DNA of 64,000 nt from NCBI RefSeq assembly GCF_001428525.1, contig NZ_LMHW01000013.1, positions 759,738 to 823,737 on the forward strand, read 5' to 3'. The DNA is from Flavobacterium sp. Root186 (GTDB taxonomy: Bacteria > Bacteroidota > Bacteroidia > Flavobacteriales > Flavobacteriaceae). The notes beneath the pieces are model-generated. The model worked only from the letters and a program-made list of their open reading frames with translations, did no database searches and had not been told where the DNA came from. How positions within the stretch are numbered: the stretch's first letter is position 1; the number at the start of each line of letters is the position of its first letter. Shown piece after piece: positions 1-9,305 of the stretch. Position numbers and translations under genes: made by a program.

Positions 1-819
1 ATTTGGATAAGGTAAGTCTTTACCTCCATTTGCATAGCTTTCATTTAAAAGCAATGCATATTCTGTTGCGTTTAAAGTTGGAAGTTTTCTTGACGTTTCC
101 TGAAATCCTGTATAGCTGTTAAAAGAAACTTTAGTTTTAGTATTCTTTTTACCCATTTTAGTAGTAATCAAGATAATTCCGTTTGCTCCAATAGTTCCGT
201 AAATTGCAGCCTGAGCATCTTTTAAAACGGTGATGGTTTCAATATCATTTGGATTCAACAAACCAAAATCTCCTACATAGCCATCAATAATAGCTGTTGG
301 TGCATTTTGTCCGTTTGTAGCAATACCACGAATACGAATATCTAGCGGTGCTCCCGGCGCTCCTGACTGCGTCGTAACGTTTACACCAGATATTGTTCCC
401 TGTAAAGCCTGCTCAACACGAATAGGTTTTAAAACATCAAGTGTTTTACTGTCTATTACAGAAACGGCTCCGGTAACCTCTCTTTTCTTCTGAGTACCGT
501 AACCAATAACCACGACTTCTTCTAATGACTTAGCGTCGTCGGCCATTTTTACAGTTACCTTAGTTCCAGAAACCACAACTTCTTGTGTTCTGTAACCTAT
601 ATAACTGAAAACAATTGTAGTTCCTTTTGGAACATCGGTTAGTTTAAAAGATCCGTCGAAGTCCGTGGTTGTACTCTTAGACGAATTTTTAACTTTTACA
701 TTTACCCCTGGCAATGATAAGCCAGACGCATCTAATACTGTACCTGAAACGTCCAAGTTCTGCGAAAAAGCAAAAGATGTACATAGCAGCAGTACTGTTA
801 GTAATAATTTAGATTTCAT
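1..819 (-). CDS. SusC/RagA-family TonB-linked outer membrane receptor, N-terminal part (runs off the left edge)
   Basis: The visible 273 codons start MKSKLLLTVLLLCTSFAFSQ, a signal peptide ending in SFAFSQ. A carboxypeptidase-D regulatory-like domain follows (NLDVSGTVLDASGLSLPGVN to about residue 100), then VVVIGYGTQKKREVTGAVS, the typical entry to the SusC plug domain, and the plug itself (IRIRGIATNGQNAPTAIIDG). The beta-barrel lies beyond the window. Family knowledge: SusC proteins pair with SusD lipoproteins to import oligosaccharides or peptides through the outer membrane using TonB. The propeller/LuxR regulator directly upstream on the same strand probably controls it. The substrate cannot be read from this fragment. 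Confidence 0.95.
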   Translation of the reverse strand, partial: MKSKLLLTVLLLCTSFAFSQNLDVSGTVLDASGLSLPGVNVKVKNSSKSTTTDFDGSFKLTDVPKGTTIVFSYIGYRTQEVVVSGTKVTVKMADDAKSLEEVVVIGYGTQKKREVTGAVSVIDSKTLDVLKPIRVEQALQGTISGVNVTTQSGAPGAPLDIRIRGIATNGQNAPTAIIDGYVGDFGLLNPNDIETITVLKDAQAAIYGTIGANGIILITTKMGKKNTKTKVSFNSYTGFQETSRKLPTLNATEYALLLNESYANGGKDLPYPN

Positions 820-1060
820 AATTAGTTAGTTTTTATTGAAAGTTAAATTTATCTGTTCCCTTTATGAAAACGATAAAATTAACCTCAACAAAAAACATAC
901 ATCATAAAAAAATCTAGTCTTAATTCAGGATATCACAAAATAAACCGCTCTGTAGCTATAATTTGTGAATGTTAATTTCTTTAACATTTCCGCTACAATT
1001 TCCCAACAAAAGCATAATGTTGTGGTAATGTATAGTTTTTTTAAGCCAATTTTGGAATTC
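820..1060. other. Gap between regulator and susC
   Basis: This 240-base gap should hold the susC promoter. I found no perfect TAnnTTTG box reading leftward, and no convincing hairpin. It contains no ORF that I can support. Confidence 0.4.
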
Positions 1061-3862
1061 CTATACAGCAAGAATATATTCAACTAAACCGATTTCGTGC
1101 TGCAAATCCATTTTCTTGCGCAAACGATACCTTTTTATTTCAACACTTCGAACTGAAATATTAAACATTGGAGCTATTTCTTTTGAGGAAAGATTCAATC
1201 GAAGATAAGCACATAAACGAAGATCATTTGGAGTTAAGGCCGGATGCATTTGTTTGATCCTTTTTAGGAAATCTTTATCGGCGCTGTCAAAGGCTTCTTT
1301 AAAAATCTTCCAGGAATCTTCCTCGGTAATATTTTTGTTAATGGTACTAATTACAGATTTGATATTGGAACTGTCATTTTGAGACGTTTTCTTTAAATCT
1401 TCCTTAATAAAAGCCAGCAATTCGTTTTTACTGTTTAAACTCATCGTCGAAACCGCCAGTTCACGGTTTTTATTATCAACGTCCTGCGAAAGCTGTTCGT
1501 TTCGAAGTTTCATCAATTGCTGTTCGTTTTCAAGCTCCTGAATCTCCAGTAAAAGATTATTTTCTTCAATAAGTTTTTCTTTCTGCTTTTGATAATAATT
1601 TCGGTATGCTTTATTAATAAAATAAGCCATTGCCAAAATCAAAAGAAAGTAAACAAAACAAGCTAAATTGGTCAAATACCAAGGTTTTAAAACTACAAAT
1701 GTATATACAGCAGTATTCTGCAGAATTGTATTGGCATATTTTGCCCTCACTCTAAAGGTGTATTTTCCCGGCGAAAGGTTTTTAAAATTCACCGTAGCTT
1801 TTGTACTCCACTCGCTCCAGTCGTCCTGAAAACCTTCTAATAGATATTGATATTCAGAATTGATGTATTTATTGTATTCCGGAACGGTATAATTAAGCGT
1901 AATGTTATTTTCATCAGAATCAAAACTACCTTCACTTTGAATACCAACATTTTTAAACGTTTCGTTTTGTTTATTTATCAATATATCGGTAATAAAAACA
2001 TCGTAATTTTTAAAACTTAAATCGTCGATATTTAAAGTATAATAACCGTCTGTTGTGCCTATTAAATACGTTGATTTTGAAATTTGTGTAATATTTTCAT
2101 AGCCCAGCATCGAATTGGTTAATGAGGACGGAATAGGAATTATATTCTGTTTTAATTGATTGCTCAATTTACTGGCAGAGAAATAATGAATGTAGTTTTT
2201 AGAAAACAACCAAATTTTATTGGAATGATCTACAATTAATTTACCCGATGTATATTCGTCTTTTTCAAAAATCGAACTTAAAACAGTATCTTTTTCGAAT
2301 TGTCTTGTTTTAGGATTTAATTTAAAAATCCCGCCTTTATAAGCATAATAAATTGAATTGTTAAAAGTGGTCAAACTAGCACTAATTCCTTTTTCCGGAG
2401 ATTTGTAGGTATAAAAATCATGTGTTTTTAAAAGCGCTTTATCGAGTTTTAATCTAAAAATCCCTTTGTATTCGTGGCTTATATAAACATCCAGATTTTT
2501 TGTAATTTCAAAATATCGAGATGAATAATCAAAACCCTGAATTTTATTTTTAAAAATCCATTGATTATTTACTTTCTCTAAAACTGAAAGTCCGTAATAA
2601 TTCCCTTGAATTAACTGAATTTTATTTGTTGGAGAAGGTTCAAACTTCCATGTTCCAGAACCCGAAAATATACTTCTTGCCGAATCATTTGTAATTATAA
2701 AAGTTCCCGAATCGTGTCCGCAAAAAAGTGTATTATCATACGTAAACAGTGACCAAACCTGACCTTTTGTTCCATTTATAAATTTAAATTCAGCGTTACT
2801 TTGGGTTGGTTTACAAAACAATCCCTGATTTGTGCCAATGTAAAGCATTCCGTTAAAAACCGCCGATGCGTATACCGTTCCTAAAACGCCCGTATCGTCT
2901 GTAAAACTGTGTACTGGTGATTGAATATTGATACAGTTAATTCCGTTGTCCAGTCCAACCCATAAATTTTGGTCTTTATCTTCAAAAAGAGACAAAGCTG
3001 TATTATTGCTCAAACCTTTACTCTGTGTGAGGTGATATTTTAGTTTTCCGCTATCAGATAAAATAAAAACTCCGTTTGAAACCGTTCCTAAAGCAAAACT
3101 TCCATCCTGAAGACGCTGACTGCTGTAAACGAAACTTGATTTTAATTCTGCATCAACATCTGTAGCAACTCTGGTTAGGGAATTTCCAGCCAGTTTGTAA
3201 ATTCCGTCCAACTGCGTTTGAACCAGCAACCCATCATCAGTCGTAAAAACATTCGCAATTGTAAATTTCTTTAAAATTGGATTATCTGAAACTAATTTTG
3301 CCCTTCCGCTTTCAATTTCAAAAAGCCCTTCTTTAATCGTTTGAAAATAAATAGCATTTTTTGCCGAAAATGACTTTATAACACCATTTTTTGGTGCGAT
3401 GATATTGAATTTTCTGGTTTTAGTATCATAAATATAAATTCGGTTTAAAGATTGAAACAAAATCCATTGATCGTATTTTAAGATATTCCAAAACTGTTCA
3501 TCGTCTAAAATTTTACTTTTAATTTTATCGCTTAGTGATGTATATTTTAATTTACCGTTTTCATTTCTGGTCCAATAACCAAAATTCATATAACTTCCTG
3601 TATATACTTTATTTCCAATGACTTTTACAGACCGGATAATAGTTTCATTGGGTCCCGGATACAATTGCCAGCTGGTTCCGTTATATTCTAAAAGTCCATC
3701 GTTATTTGCAAAATACAAATAATTTTCATCGTCCTGAGAAATCATCCAGCTCTGATTTCCGGCTCCGTAAACAGATGAAGAATATTTTACAATTGGTGGA
3801 AGTTCCTGCGAAAAAAGCAAGAAATTCATCAAAAACAATAAGGTAGATAGTTTAGTTTTCAA
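1061..3862 (-). CDS. Membrane-spanning beta-propeller / Y_Y_Y / LuxR-type HTH regulator
   Basis: A 933-residue protein of SusR-like layout without a kinase. It has a signal peptide (ends LFSQ), a long periplasmic beta-propeller region (repeats such as DKDQNLWVGLDNGINCI), a Y_Y_Y domain at about 650-725 (EYQYLLEGFQDDWSEWS), one membrane span near 745 (CFVYFLLILAMAYFI), a coiled coil and a C-terminal LuxR-type helix-turn-helix (LSSKEIAPMFNISVRSVEIK). No histidine-kinase or receiver motifs are visible, so signal sensing and DNA binding appear to sit in one polypeptide. It ends 241 bp before susC on the same strand, which suggests it controls the polysaccharide-utilisation locus to the left. The start is TTG; an in-frame TGA lies two codons upstream, and the first ATG (3829) would cut into the signal peptide. 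Confidence 0.88.
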   Translation of the reverse strand: MKTKLSTLLFLMNFLLFSQELPPIVKYSSSVYGAGNQSWMISQDDENYLYFANNDGLLEYNGTSWQLYPGPNETIIRSVKVIGNKVYTGSYMNFGYWTRNENGKLKYTSLSDKIKSKILDDEQFWNILKYDQWILFQSLNRIYIYDTKTRKFNIIAPKNGVIKSFSAKNAIYFQTIKEGLFEIESGRAKLVSDNPILKKFTIANVFTTDDGLLVQTQLDGIYKLAGNSLTRVATDVDAELKSSFVYSSQRLQDGSFALGTVSNGVFILSDSGKLKYHLTQSKGLSNNTALSLFEDKDQNLWVGLDNGINCINIQSPVHSFTDDTGVLGTVYASAVFNGMLYIGTNQGLFCKPTQSNAEFKFINGTKGQVWSLFTYDNTLFCGHDSGTFIITNDSARSIFSGSGTWKFEPSPTNKIQLIQGNYYGLSVLEKVNNQWIFKNKIQGFDYSSRYFEITKNLDVYISHEYKGIFRLKLDKALLKTHDFYTYKSPEKGISASLTTFNNSIYYAYKGGIFKLNPKTRQFEKDTVLSSIFEKDEYTSGKLIVDHSNKIWLFSKNYIHYFSASKLSNQLKQNIIPIPSSLTNSMLGYENITQISKSTYLIGTTDGYYTLNIDDLSFKNYDVFITDILINKQNETFKNVGIQSEGSFDSDENNITLNYTVPEYNKYINSEYQYLLEGFQDDWSEWSTKATVNFKNLSPGKYTFRVRAKYANTILQNTAVYTFVVLKPWYLTNLACFVYFLLILAMAYFINKAYRNYYQKQKEKLIEENNLLLEIQELENEQQLMKLRNEQLSQDVDNKNRELAVSTMSLNSKNELLAFIKEDLKKTSQNDSSNIKSVISTINKNITEEDSWKIFKEAFDSADKDFLKRIKQMHPALTPNDLRLCAYLRLNLSSKEIAPMFNISVRSVEIKRYRLRKKMDLQHEIGLVEYILAV

Positions 3863-3957
3863 ATTTGGTCAGGATATTAAATATTACTAAAACAGTTCTA
3901 AAATAGCATATTTTAAAGTGAAACAATAATTTTTAGTAAAATAAAAGATTTTATAGC

Positions 3958-4090
3958 ATAGCACAGGTTTCAACCACCTGAAACAGATTGTGATGATATG
4001 CCTTGCGTCCAACGGTTGAAACCGCTGACTATGTTTTCAAACAATTTCTCAAACATATTCAAATATAGCCCGTGGTTTCAACCACGGGAA
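3958..4090. repeat. Cluster of three REP-like hairpins with a GGTTTCAACC core
   Basis: Three short palindromes lie in the gap between the regulator and uvrA: AGGTTTCAACCACCT at 3965-3979, AACGGTTGAAACCGCT at 4011-4026, and arms CCCGTGGTT/AACCACGGG around a TC loop at 4069-4088. All share the GGTTTCAACC / GGTTGAAACC core, with inverted orientation in the middle copy. The layout looks like a REP/BIME cluster. No RAYT-type transposase was seen in the window. Confidence 0.7.
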
Positions 4091-4222
4091 ACGGATTACA
4101 GCAATATCCCTCACACTTGATAGAAATCAATGACTAAACTATCTGATTTAACCAAAACCAAACATGGTAATTCTGTTAAGATTTGGAACAATATCCTTAA
4201 CAAAACTCTATTCAAAATTGAT

Positions 4223-4230
4223 TACTTTTG
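4223..4230 (+). promoter_or_regulatory. -7 box TACTTTTG of uvrA
   Basis: A perfect TAnnTTTG box 18 bases before the uvrA ATG. Transcription would start close to the start codon, giving a very short leader. No TTTG at the usual -33 distance was seen. Confidence 0.6.
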
Positions 4231-4248
4231 TAAAAATTGACTTTTTTT

Positions 4249-7044
4249 ATGCAAATTGATCTTTCTACACTCGACCCAAAGCAAAATATTATAATAAAAG
4301 GTGCACAGGTACATAATTTAAAAAATGTAGATGTTGCTATTCCGAGAAACAAACTTGTAGTGATTACAGGGCTTTCGGGATCAGGGAAATCAAGTTTAGC
4401 TTTTGATACTTTATATGCCGAAGGACAGCGTCGTTATGTTGAGAGTTTATCATCATACGCACGTCAGTTTTTGGGACGTTTAGACAAACCAAAAGTAGAA
4501 TACATAAAAGGAATTGCACCTGCAATTGCAATTGAGCAAAAAGTAAATACAACCAATGCTCGTTCTACCGTTGGAACTTCTACAGAAATCTACGACTATA
4601 TTAAACTTTTATTCGCCAGAATTGGGAGAACATATTCGCCCGTTTCAGGTCTGGAAGTCAAAAAAAATACCGTAACAGATGTTGTTTCTGATGTAAAAAC
4701 ACTCGAAATCGACAGCCGCTGGCTATTGCTTTCCCCTATTCATTTAGAAGAAGGCCGTTTGCTTGAAGACAAACTTAAGGTGCTTTTACAGCAAGGTTTT
4801 GCTCGTATTTTAGTCGATAACGAAATGGTTCGTTTAGATGAATTTACTCCAACAGAGTTACATAAACTGGATAATAAAGACATTTTATTAATCATTGACC
4901 GTATTGTGGTTAAAGAAGAAGAAGAGTTTTATAATCGTCTTTCTGATGCCGTCCAAACTGCCTTTTTTGAAGGAAAAGGAATTTGCTTCCTTCAGGAAGT
5001 AGGTTCAGAAAAAAGATTTTCCTATTCTAACAATTTCGAATTAGACGGAATTACTTTTCTGGAACCAAACGTACATTTGTTCAGTTTTAATAATCCGTAC
5101 GGAGCTTGTCCTGTTTGCGAAGGTTACGGAAATATTATTGGAATTGATACCGATTTGGTTGTACCAAATACTTCTTTATCCGTTTTTCAAAGTGCAATTT
5201 ATCCTTGGCGCGGCGAAAGTATGAGCTGGTATAAAGATGAACTGGTAAAACATGCTTATAAATTTGATTTCCCAATTCACAAACCTTATTTTGAACTTTC
5301 AGAAGATCAAAAAGAGTTAATCTGGAAAGGAAATCAATATTTTCAGGGTCTGAATGATTTCTTTAAAGAACTTGAAGAAAAAAATTATAAAATACAAAAT
5401 CGTGTTATGCTTTCGCGTTACCGCGGAAAAACGAAATGTCACGCCTGCCGTGGAAAACGTTTACGCGAAGAAGCTTCCTATGTAAAAATCAACGGAAAAA
5501 CGGTTTCAGATTTAGTCGATCTTCCAATTAGACATTTGGTTACTTTCTTTAAAAACATCGAATTGAATGTTTACGAACAGCAAATCGCCAAACGCTTGAT
5601 GGTTGAGATCAATAATCGTTTATCATTTTTGACAGAAGTTGGTTTAGATTACCTTACATTAAACCGAAATTCGGCTACACTTTCCGGAGGAGAATCGCAG
5701 CGTATTAATCTTGCTACTTCATTAGGAAGCAGTTTGGTTGGTTCGATGTATATACTGGACGAGCCAAGTATTGGCCTTCACCCAAAAGATTCTGAGCGAT
5801 TAATTAAGGTTTTACTTTCTCTTCGCGATTTAGGAAATACTGTTATTGTAGTAGAACACGATGAGGATATCATGAAAGCTGCCGATATGATTATTGATAT
5901 TGGTCCCGAAGCCGGGACTTTTGGAGGAAATTTGGTTGCACAGGGAACTTATGAGGAAATTTTAAAATCAGACTCTCTTACTTCAAAATACTTAAATGGT
6001 GATTTAGAAATTTCTGTTCCAAAGAAAAGACGAAAATTCAAAAATCATATTGATATTATTGGTGCCAGAGAAAATAATCTTAAAAATATTAATGTTACTT
6101 TTCCTTTGGATGTTTTAACGGTTATAACGGGAGTTTCCGGAAGCGGAAAAAGTACGCTGATTAAGAAAATTTTATTTCCTGCTATGCAGAAAAAACTGGA
6201 GAATGCTGCAGAAAAAGCGGGACAGTTCAGTGATATTTCAGGCTCTTTTTCCCAAATAAAACATATTGAGTATGTTGACCAGAATCCAATTGGAAGAAGT
6301 TCAAGATCAAATCCTGTCACGTACATAAAAGCGTATGATGATATTCGTGATTTATATGCAAAAGAAAAATTATCAAAAATAAGAGGATATCAGGCCAAAC
6401 ATTTCTCTTTTAATGTTGACGGAGGCCGCTGCGAAACTTGTAAGGGAGAAGGCTCTATAAATGTCGAAATGGTATTCATGGCCGATGTTTCGCTGCCTTG
6501 TGAAACGTGCGGTGGAAAACGATTTAAAAAAGAGATTCTCGAAGTTACTTTTGATAATCAAAACATCAACGATATTCTAACCATGACAATTGATGATGCA
6601 ATTGCTTTCTTCGAAAGAAACAAGCAGTCTAAAATTACACAAAAATTACAGCCTCTGCAAGATGTTGGTTTAGGATATGTTCAGTTAGGGCAATCTTCTT
6701 CTACTCTTTCCGGTGGTGAAGCACAGCGTATTAAATTAGCTTCATTTTTAGTAAAAGGTGCAACAAAAGATAAAGCACTATTTGTTTTTGATGAACCTAC
6801 AACAGGACTTCATTTTCATGATATTAAAAAATTATTGGCTTCATTTGATGCCTTAATTGAAAAAGGGCATTCGATAATTGTAATTGAGCATAATTTAGAT
6901 CTCATAAAATGTGCCGACTGGATTATTGATTTAGGCCCTGAAGGCGGCGAAAATGGAGGACATTTATTAGCAACTGGAACGCCAGAAGATGTTGTTAAAA
7001 TAAAAGAATCTGTTACAGGAATTTATTTAAAAGATAAATTATAA
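4249..7044 (+). CDS. uvrA: UvrABC excision nuclease subunit A (UvrA)
   Basis: The damage-recognition ATPase of nucleotide excision repair, which works as a cytoplasmic dimer with UvrB. The 931 residues match the usual length of about 940. Both ABC modules are present: Walker A GLSGSGKSS near residue 43 and GVSGSGKST near 630, and ABC signatures LSGGESQRI and LSGGEAQRI. Zinc-finger cysteines are seen at CPVCEGYG, KCHACRGKR, CETCKGEG and CETCGGKR. The ATG at 4249 (MQIDLSTLDPKQ) is preferred over the in-frame TTG at 4237, because the -7 box at 4223-4230 puts the transcript start at about the TTG. Confidence 0.98.
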   Translation: MQIDLSTLDPKQNIIIKGAQVHNLKNVDVAIPRNKLVVITGLSGSGKSSLAFDTLYAEGQRRYVESLSSYARQFLGRLDKPKVEYIKGIAPAIAIEQKVNTTNARSTVGTSTEIYDYIKLLFARIGRTYSPVSGLEVKKNTVTDVVSDVKTLEIDSRWLLLSPIHLEEGRLLEDKLKVLLQQGFARILVDNEMVRLDEFTPTELHKLDNKDILLIIDRIVVKEEEEFYNRLSDAVQTAFFEGKGICFLQEVGSEKRFSYSNNFELDGITFLEPNVHLFSFNNPYGACPVCEGYGNIIGIDTDLVVPNTSLSVFQSAIYPWRGESMSWYKDELVKHAYKFDFPIHKPYFELSEDQKELIWKGNQYFQGLNDFFKELEEKNYKIQNRVMLSRYRGKTKCHACRGKRLREEASYVKINGKTVSDLVDLPIRHLVTFFKNIELNVYEQQIAKRLMVEINNRLSFLTEVGLDYLTLNRNSATLSGGESQRINLATSLGSSLVGSMYILDEPSIGLHPKDSERLIKVLLSLRDLGNTVIVVEHDEDIMKAADMIIDIGPEAGTFGGNLVAQGTYEEILKSDSLTSKYLNGDLEISVPKKRRKFKNHIDIIGARENNLKNINVTFPLDVLTVITGVSGSGKSTLIKKILFPAMQKKLENAAEKAGQFSDISGSFSQIKHIEYVDQNPIGRSSRSNPVTYIKAYDDIRDLYAKEKLSKIRGYQAKHFSFNVDGGRCETCKGEGSINVEMVFMADVSLPCETCGGKRFKKEILEVTFDNQNINDILTMTIDDAIAFFERNKQSKITQKLQPLQDVGLGYVQLGQSSSTLSGGEAQRIKLASFLVKGATKDKALFVFDEPTTGLHFHDIKKLLASFDALIEKGHSIIVIEHNLDLIKCADWIIDLGPEGGENGGHLLATGTPEDVVKIKESVTGIYLKDKL

Positions 7045-7072
7045 ACTAGAACCGATATTATTATAAAAAAAG

Positions 7073-7115
7073 TTAGCCATAAATTACATTCATCTAGATT
7101 GTAATTTATGGCTAA
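7073..7115. terminator. Hairpin terminator between uvrA and the small membrane gene
   Basis: A 16-bp perfect stem (TTAGCCATAAATTACA / its complement, 7073-7088 and 7100-7115) with an 11-base loop. On the minus strand it is followed by a run of T. It sits between convergent genes and probably serves both. Confidence 0.8.
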
Positions 7116-7134
7116 ACTATTTTACCGAAAATAT

Positions 7135-7440
7135 TTATGCTACTAAGCATTTTTCTTCAAAAGGAAAACCATCTTCGTCAATGGCAACTAATACCTTTTT
7201 TTGTTTGGAAGCCTCTAATGTTAGATATAGCCAGGCAAATGACCATAATCCGAGGGTTAAACAAAAAATCATGAAATTTAAACTGTGGTTAACTACTTTT
7301 CCTCCTTTAGAAAGAACTGCAAAAAGTAATTCATCATTTCTCTCTTCTAATGTAAATCCGTTATGAACTTTGTTCGATATCATATTGGAAAACACCTGTA
7401 CACTTTGTTCCTGACTTAGCTTATTGCTTTTCATAATCAT
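7135..7440 (-). CDS. Small membrane protein of unknown function
   Basis: About 101 residues, starting MIMKSNKLSQEQSVQVF. The N-terminal half is polar, with FTLEERNDELLFAVLSKGGK reminiscent of a small soluble domain. One long hydrophobic stretch follows (LNFMIFCLTLGLWSFAWLYL), then a polar tail (QKKVLVAIDEDGFPFEEKCLVA). The open frame extends to a TTG at 7479, but ATGs at 7440 and 7434 are better starts. It faces uvrA convergently across a terminator. No family was recognised. Confidence 0.7.
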   Translation of the reverse strand: MIMKSNKLSQEQSVQVFSNMISNKVHNGFTLEERNDELLFAVLSKGGKVVNHSLNFMIFCLTLGLWSFAWLYLTLEASKQKKVLVAIDEDGFPFEEKCLVA

Positions 7441-7758
7441 TTGTTGGGTTTGTCTGCATGTGATACTTAAATTTAACAATTTTGGATAGCTATTTAATTT
7501 AAAAAAACATTAAGACACCACTTTTATTGCCCTTATGCAAATATTTTTCATACTGTCAATGAAAGAGATGTAATAAAAATCTACATAAAATTAATTGTAA
7601 TAAATTGAATTACAAAATAAATTGAGCGAATTTTTTAAGAATTCCTTCACATTTTCAATATGTTATATAAAAAAGCAGCTTTTATTTTCAATAATGAAAA
7701 AATTGCACCCTTAAATAATCAAGTTAGGAATTGAAAGTCATATGAATAGTAAAAGTTC
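7441..7758. other. AT-rich gap with no gene
   Basis: A 318-base stretch between two leftward genes. It is very AT-rich, and I saw no ORF, strong hairpin, RNA gene or perfect -7 box for the small gene to its left. It includes the region downstream of the flippase gene. Confidence 0.4.
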
Positions 7759-9228
7759 CTAAATCTTTATTCCGATCTTTCTAAAAATATTATCAATAAC
7801 CTTATTAATATCTGGAGAGATATTGAATTTATAGTTTAGATAAACATATAGAATGGTTACCAAAATTGATTTTAAGGCAATACTAATAAGCTGATAAAAT
7901 GGAAATTCCCAAAAATAGAAAACAAGAAACAATACAAACGTTAGCAGCATTGAAGAAAGTGTTTCTTTTGTAAAAGGATATAAATGAAGTTTCTTGACAA
8001 CAAAAAGTAATTTAGCTAAACTATATAATGTAATAGACAATAAAGTTGCGAAAGCTGAACCAAAAATCCCGAAAATTGGAATAAAAATCATGTTTAAAAC
8101 TACAGTCAATACAACCAGCATTAATCCTAAATACAATACCATTCGGTAATATTTAGTATTAAAAATAATCGCATTATTGTTTCCTAAAATCAAATCGAAA
8201 TATTTAGATAAACCAATCATAAATACAACTGCGATACCTCCACTGTATTCTTTTGGAACCAATTCGTACAATTGATTAATATTTACAAATATGCAAAGCA
8301 TTACAAAACCTCCAACCATCTGCAGGTTTATTGAGGTCTTTTTATAAAGCAAATTCAATTCATCATGTTTGTTCTCGTGCATTAATTTTGCCGTAATTGG
8401 ATATACAATTTGATGCATTGCACGACTTGGAACAGAAATTACCAGAGCAATATACGTAGCCACAGAATAGAAGGCGATATTCTCAATCTGCATATATTGA
8501 TTTAATATCATTTTATCACCATCCAAAAGCAAATTAGCAACACTTCCGGATAAAATAATATAAAAAGTATAGACTAATATATCTTTTGTATTTGTTGGTA
8601 TGGTAAACTGAAAAGTTGGTTTCTGAATACTAAATGCATATAACATGGTTATCAGGAATGCCAAAAAATATAGAATTGCTGTTGCGTACACAAAACCTTC
8701 TACACTAAGCCAATTGTAGTAAACCCCTATCAATAGAAACAATGAAAATAATCGTAAGCCTACTTCCTTAACAAAATTTCCAAAAACGGAATGCATATTT
8801 ACTCGCAGCCAGGCATAAAAAATTTCAAAATACGCCATACACAATCCTATAAATGGTATCAACCATATATAACTTTTTACAATCGCATTCTTTTTTGAAA
8901 CAAAGAATAAAATCTCATCATAAAAAACAAGACCAATTAGTAAAAGCGGAATTATTAATAGTAAAGGGAATAGAACAGTAAACGATAAAAAACGGGATTT
9001 CTCTTCTTCAGTTTGATATTGTGAATAAAATTTAACCAAAGTATTTTGCATTCCAATTGCAAACAAGGGCATAATCACATTGGCACAAGATGTCACGTAA
9101 TTAGTTAAACCATAAAAAGTTGCGCCTAAAAAAACTGGATATAGGTAAAGTGTGTTAATGGCCCCAATTCCAAAGCCAATGTATGTTATTATAGTGTTTT
9201 TAAAAGACTGGTTTAAGACAATACCCAT
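7759..9228 (-). CDS. Polysaccharide/lipid-linked oligosaccharide flippase, Wzx/MATE-like
   Basis: A 489-residue integral membrane protein with about 12-14 hydrophobic segments from beginning to end (for example FKNTIITYIGFGIGAINTLY at the start). The N-terminal pattern, with YLYPVFLGATFYGLTNYVTS, fits the polysaccharide biosynthesis (Wzx, MOP) family that flips undecaprenyl-linked sugar repeats across the inner membrane. It is the last gene of a leftward cluster with a family-4-like glycosyltransferase 77 bp upstream and a YfhO-like protein beyond, supporting a surface-glycan or glycolipid role. The substrate cannot be inferred. Confidence 0.85.
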   Translation of the reverse strand: MGIVLNQSFKNTIITYIGFGIGAINTLYLYPVFLGATFYGLTNYVTSCANVIMPLFAIGMQNTLVKFYSQYQTEEEKSRFLSFTVLFPLLLIIPLLLIGLVFYDEILFFVSKKNAIVKSYIWLIPFIGLCMAYFEIFYAWLRVNMHSVFGNFVKEVGLRLFSLFLLIGVYYNWLSVEGFVYATAILYFLAFLITMLYAFSIQKPTFQFTIPTNTKDILVYTFYIILSGSVANLLLDGDKMILNQYMQIENIAFYSVATYIALVISVPSRAMHQIVYPITAKLMHENKHDELNLLYKKTSINLQMVGGFVMLCIFVNINQLYELVPKEYSGGIAVVFMIGLSKYFDLILGNNNAIIFNTKYYRMVLYLGLMLVVLTVVLNMIFIPIFGIFGSAFATLLSITLYSLAKLLFVVKKLHLYPFTKETLSSMLLTFVLFLVFYFWEFPFYQLISIALKSILVTILYVYLNYKFNISPDINKVIDNIFRKIGIKI

Positions 9229-9231
9229 TTT

Positions 9232-9275
9232 TTGATTGCAGAGTTTAGATTGTAGAGTTTAGATTTTTGATTTTC
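9232..9275. repeat. Short direct repeat AGAGTTTAGATT
   Basis: The phrase AGAGTTTAGATT occurs twice within 30 bases in the gap between the glycosyltransferase and flippase genes, followed by TTTTGATTTT. Similar low-complexity phrases occur in other gaps of this window (41650-41690). Confidence 0.5.
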
Positions 9276-9305
9276 TGCTCTCTTTTTATTTTTGAAATTC
9301 TTGTT

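Noticed and set aside
3958..4090. CRISPR array
   Set aside because: The repeats are unequal hairpins with differing arms and spacing and no cas genes; a REP-like cluster fits better.
4182..4185. TTTG as -33 element for uvrA
   Set aside because: It is 37 bases from the -7 box, well beyond the usual 17-23.
4364..6561. Several short ORFs opposite uvrA
   Set aside because: Antisense shadows of uvrA coding sequence.
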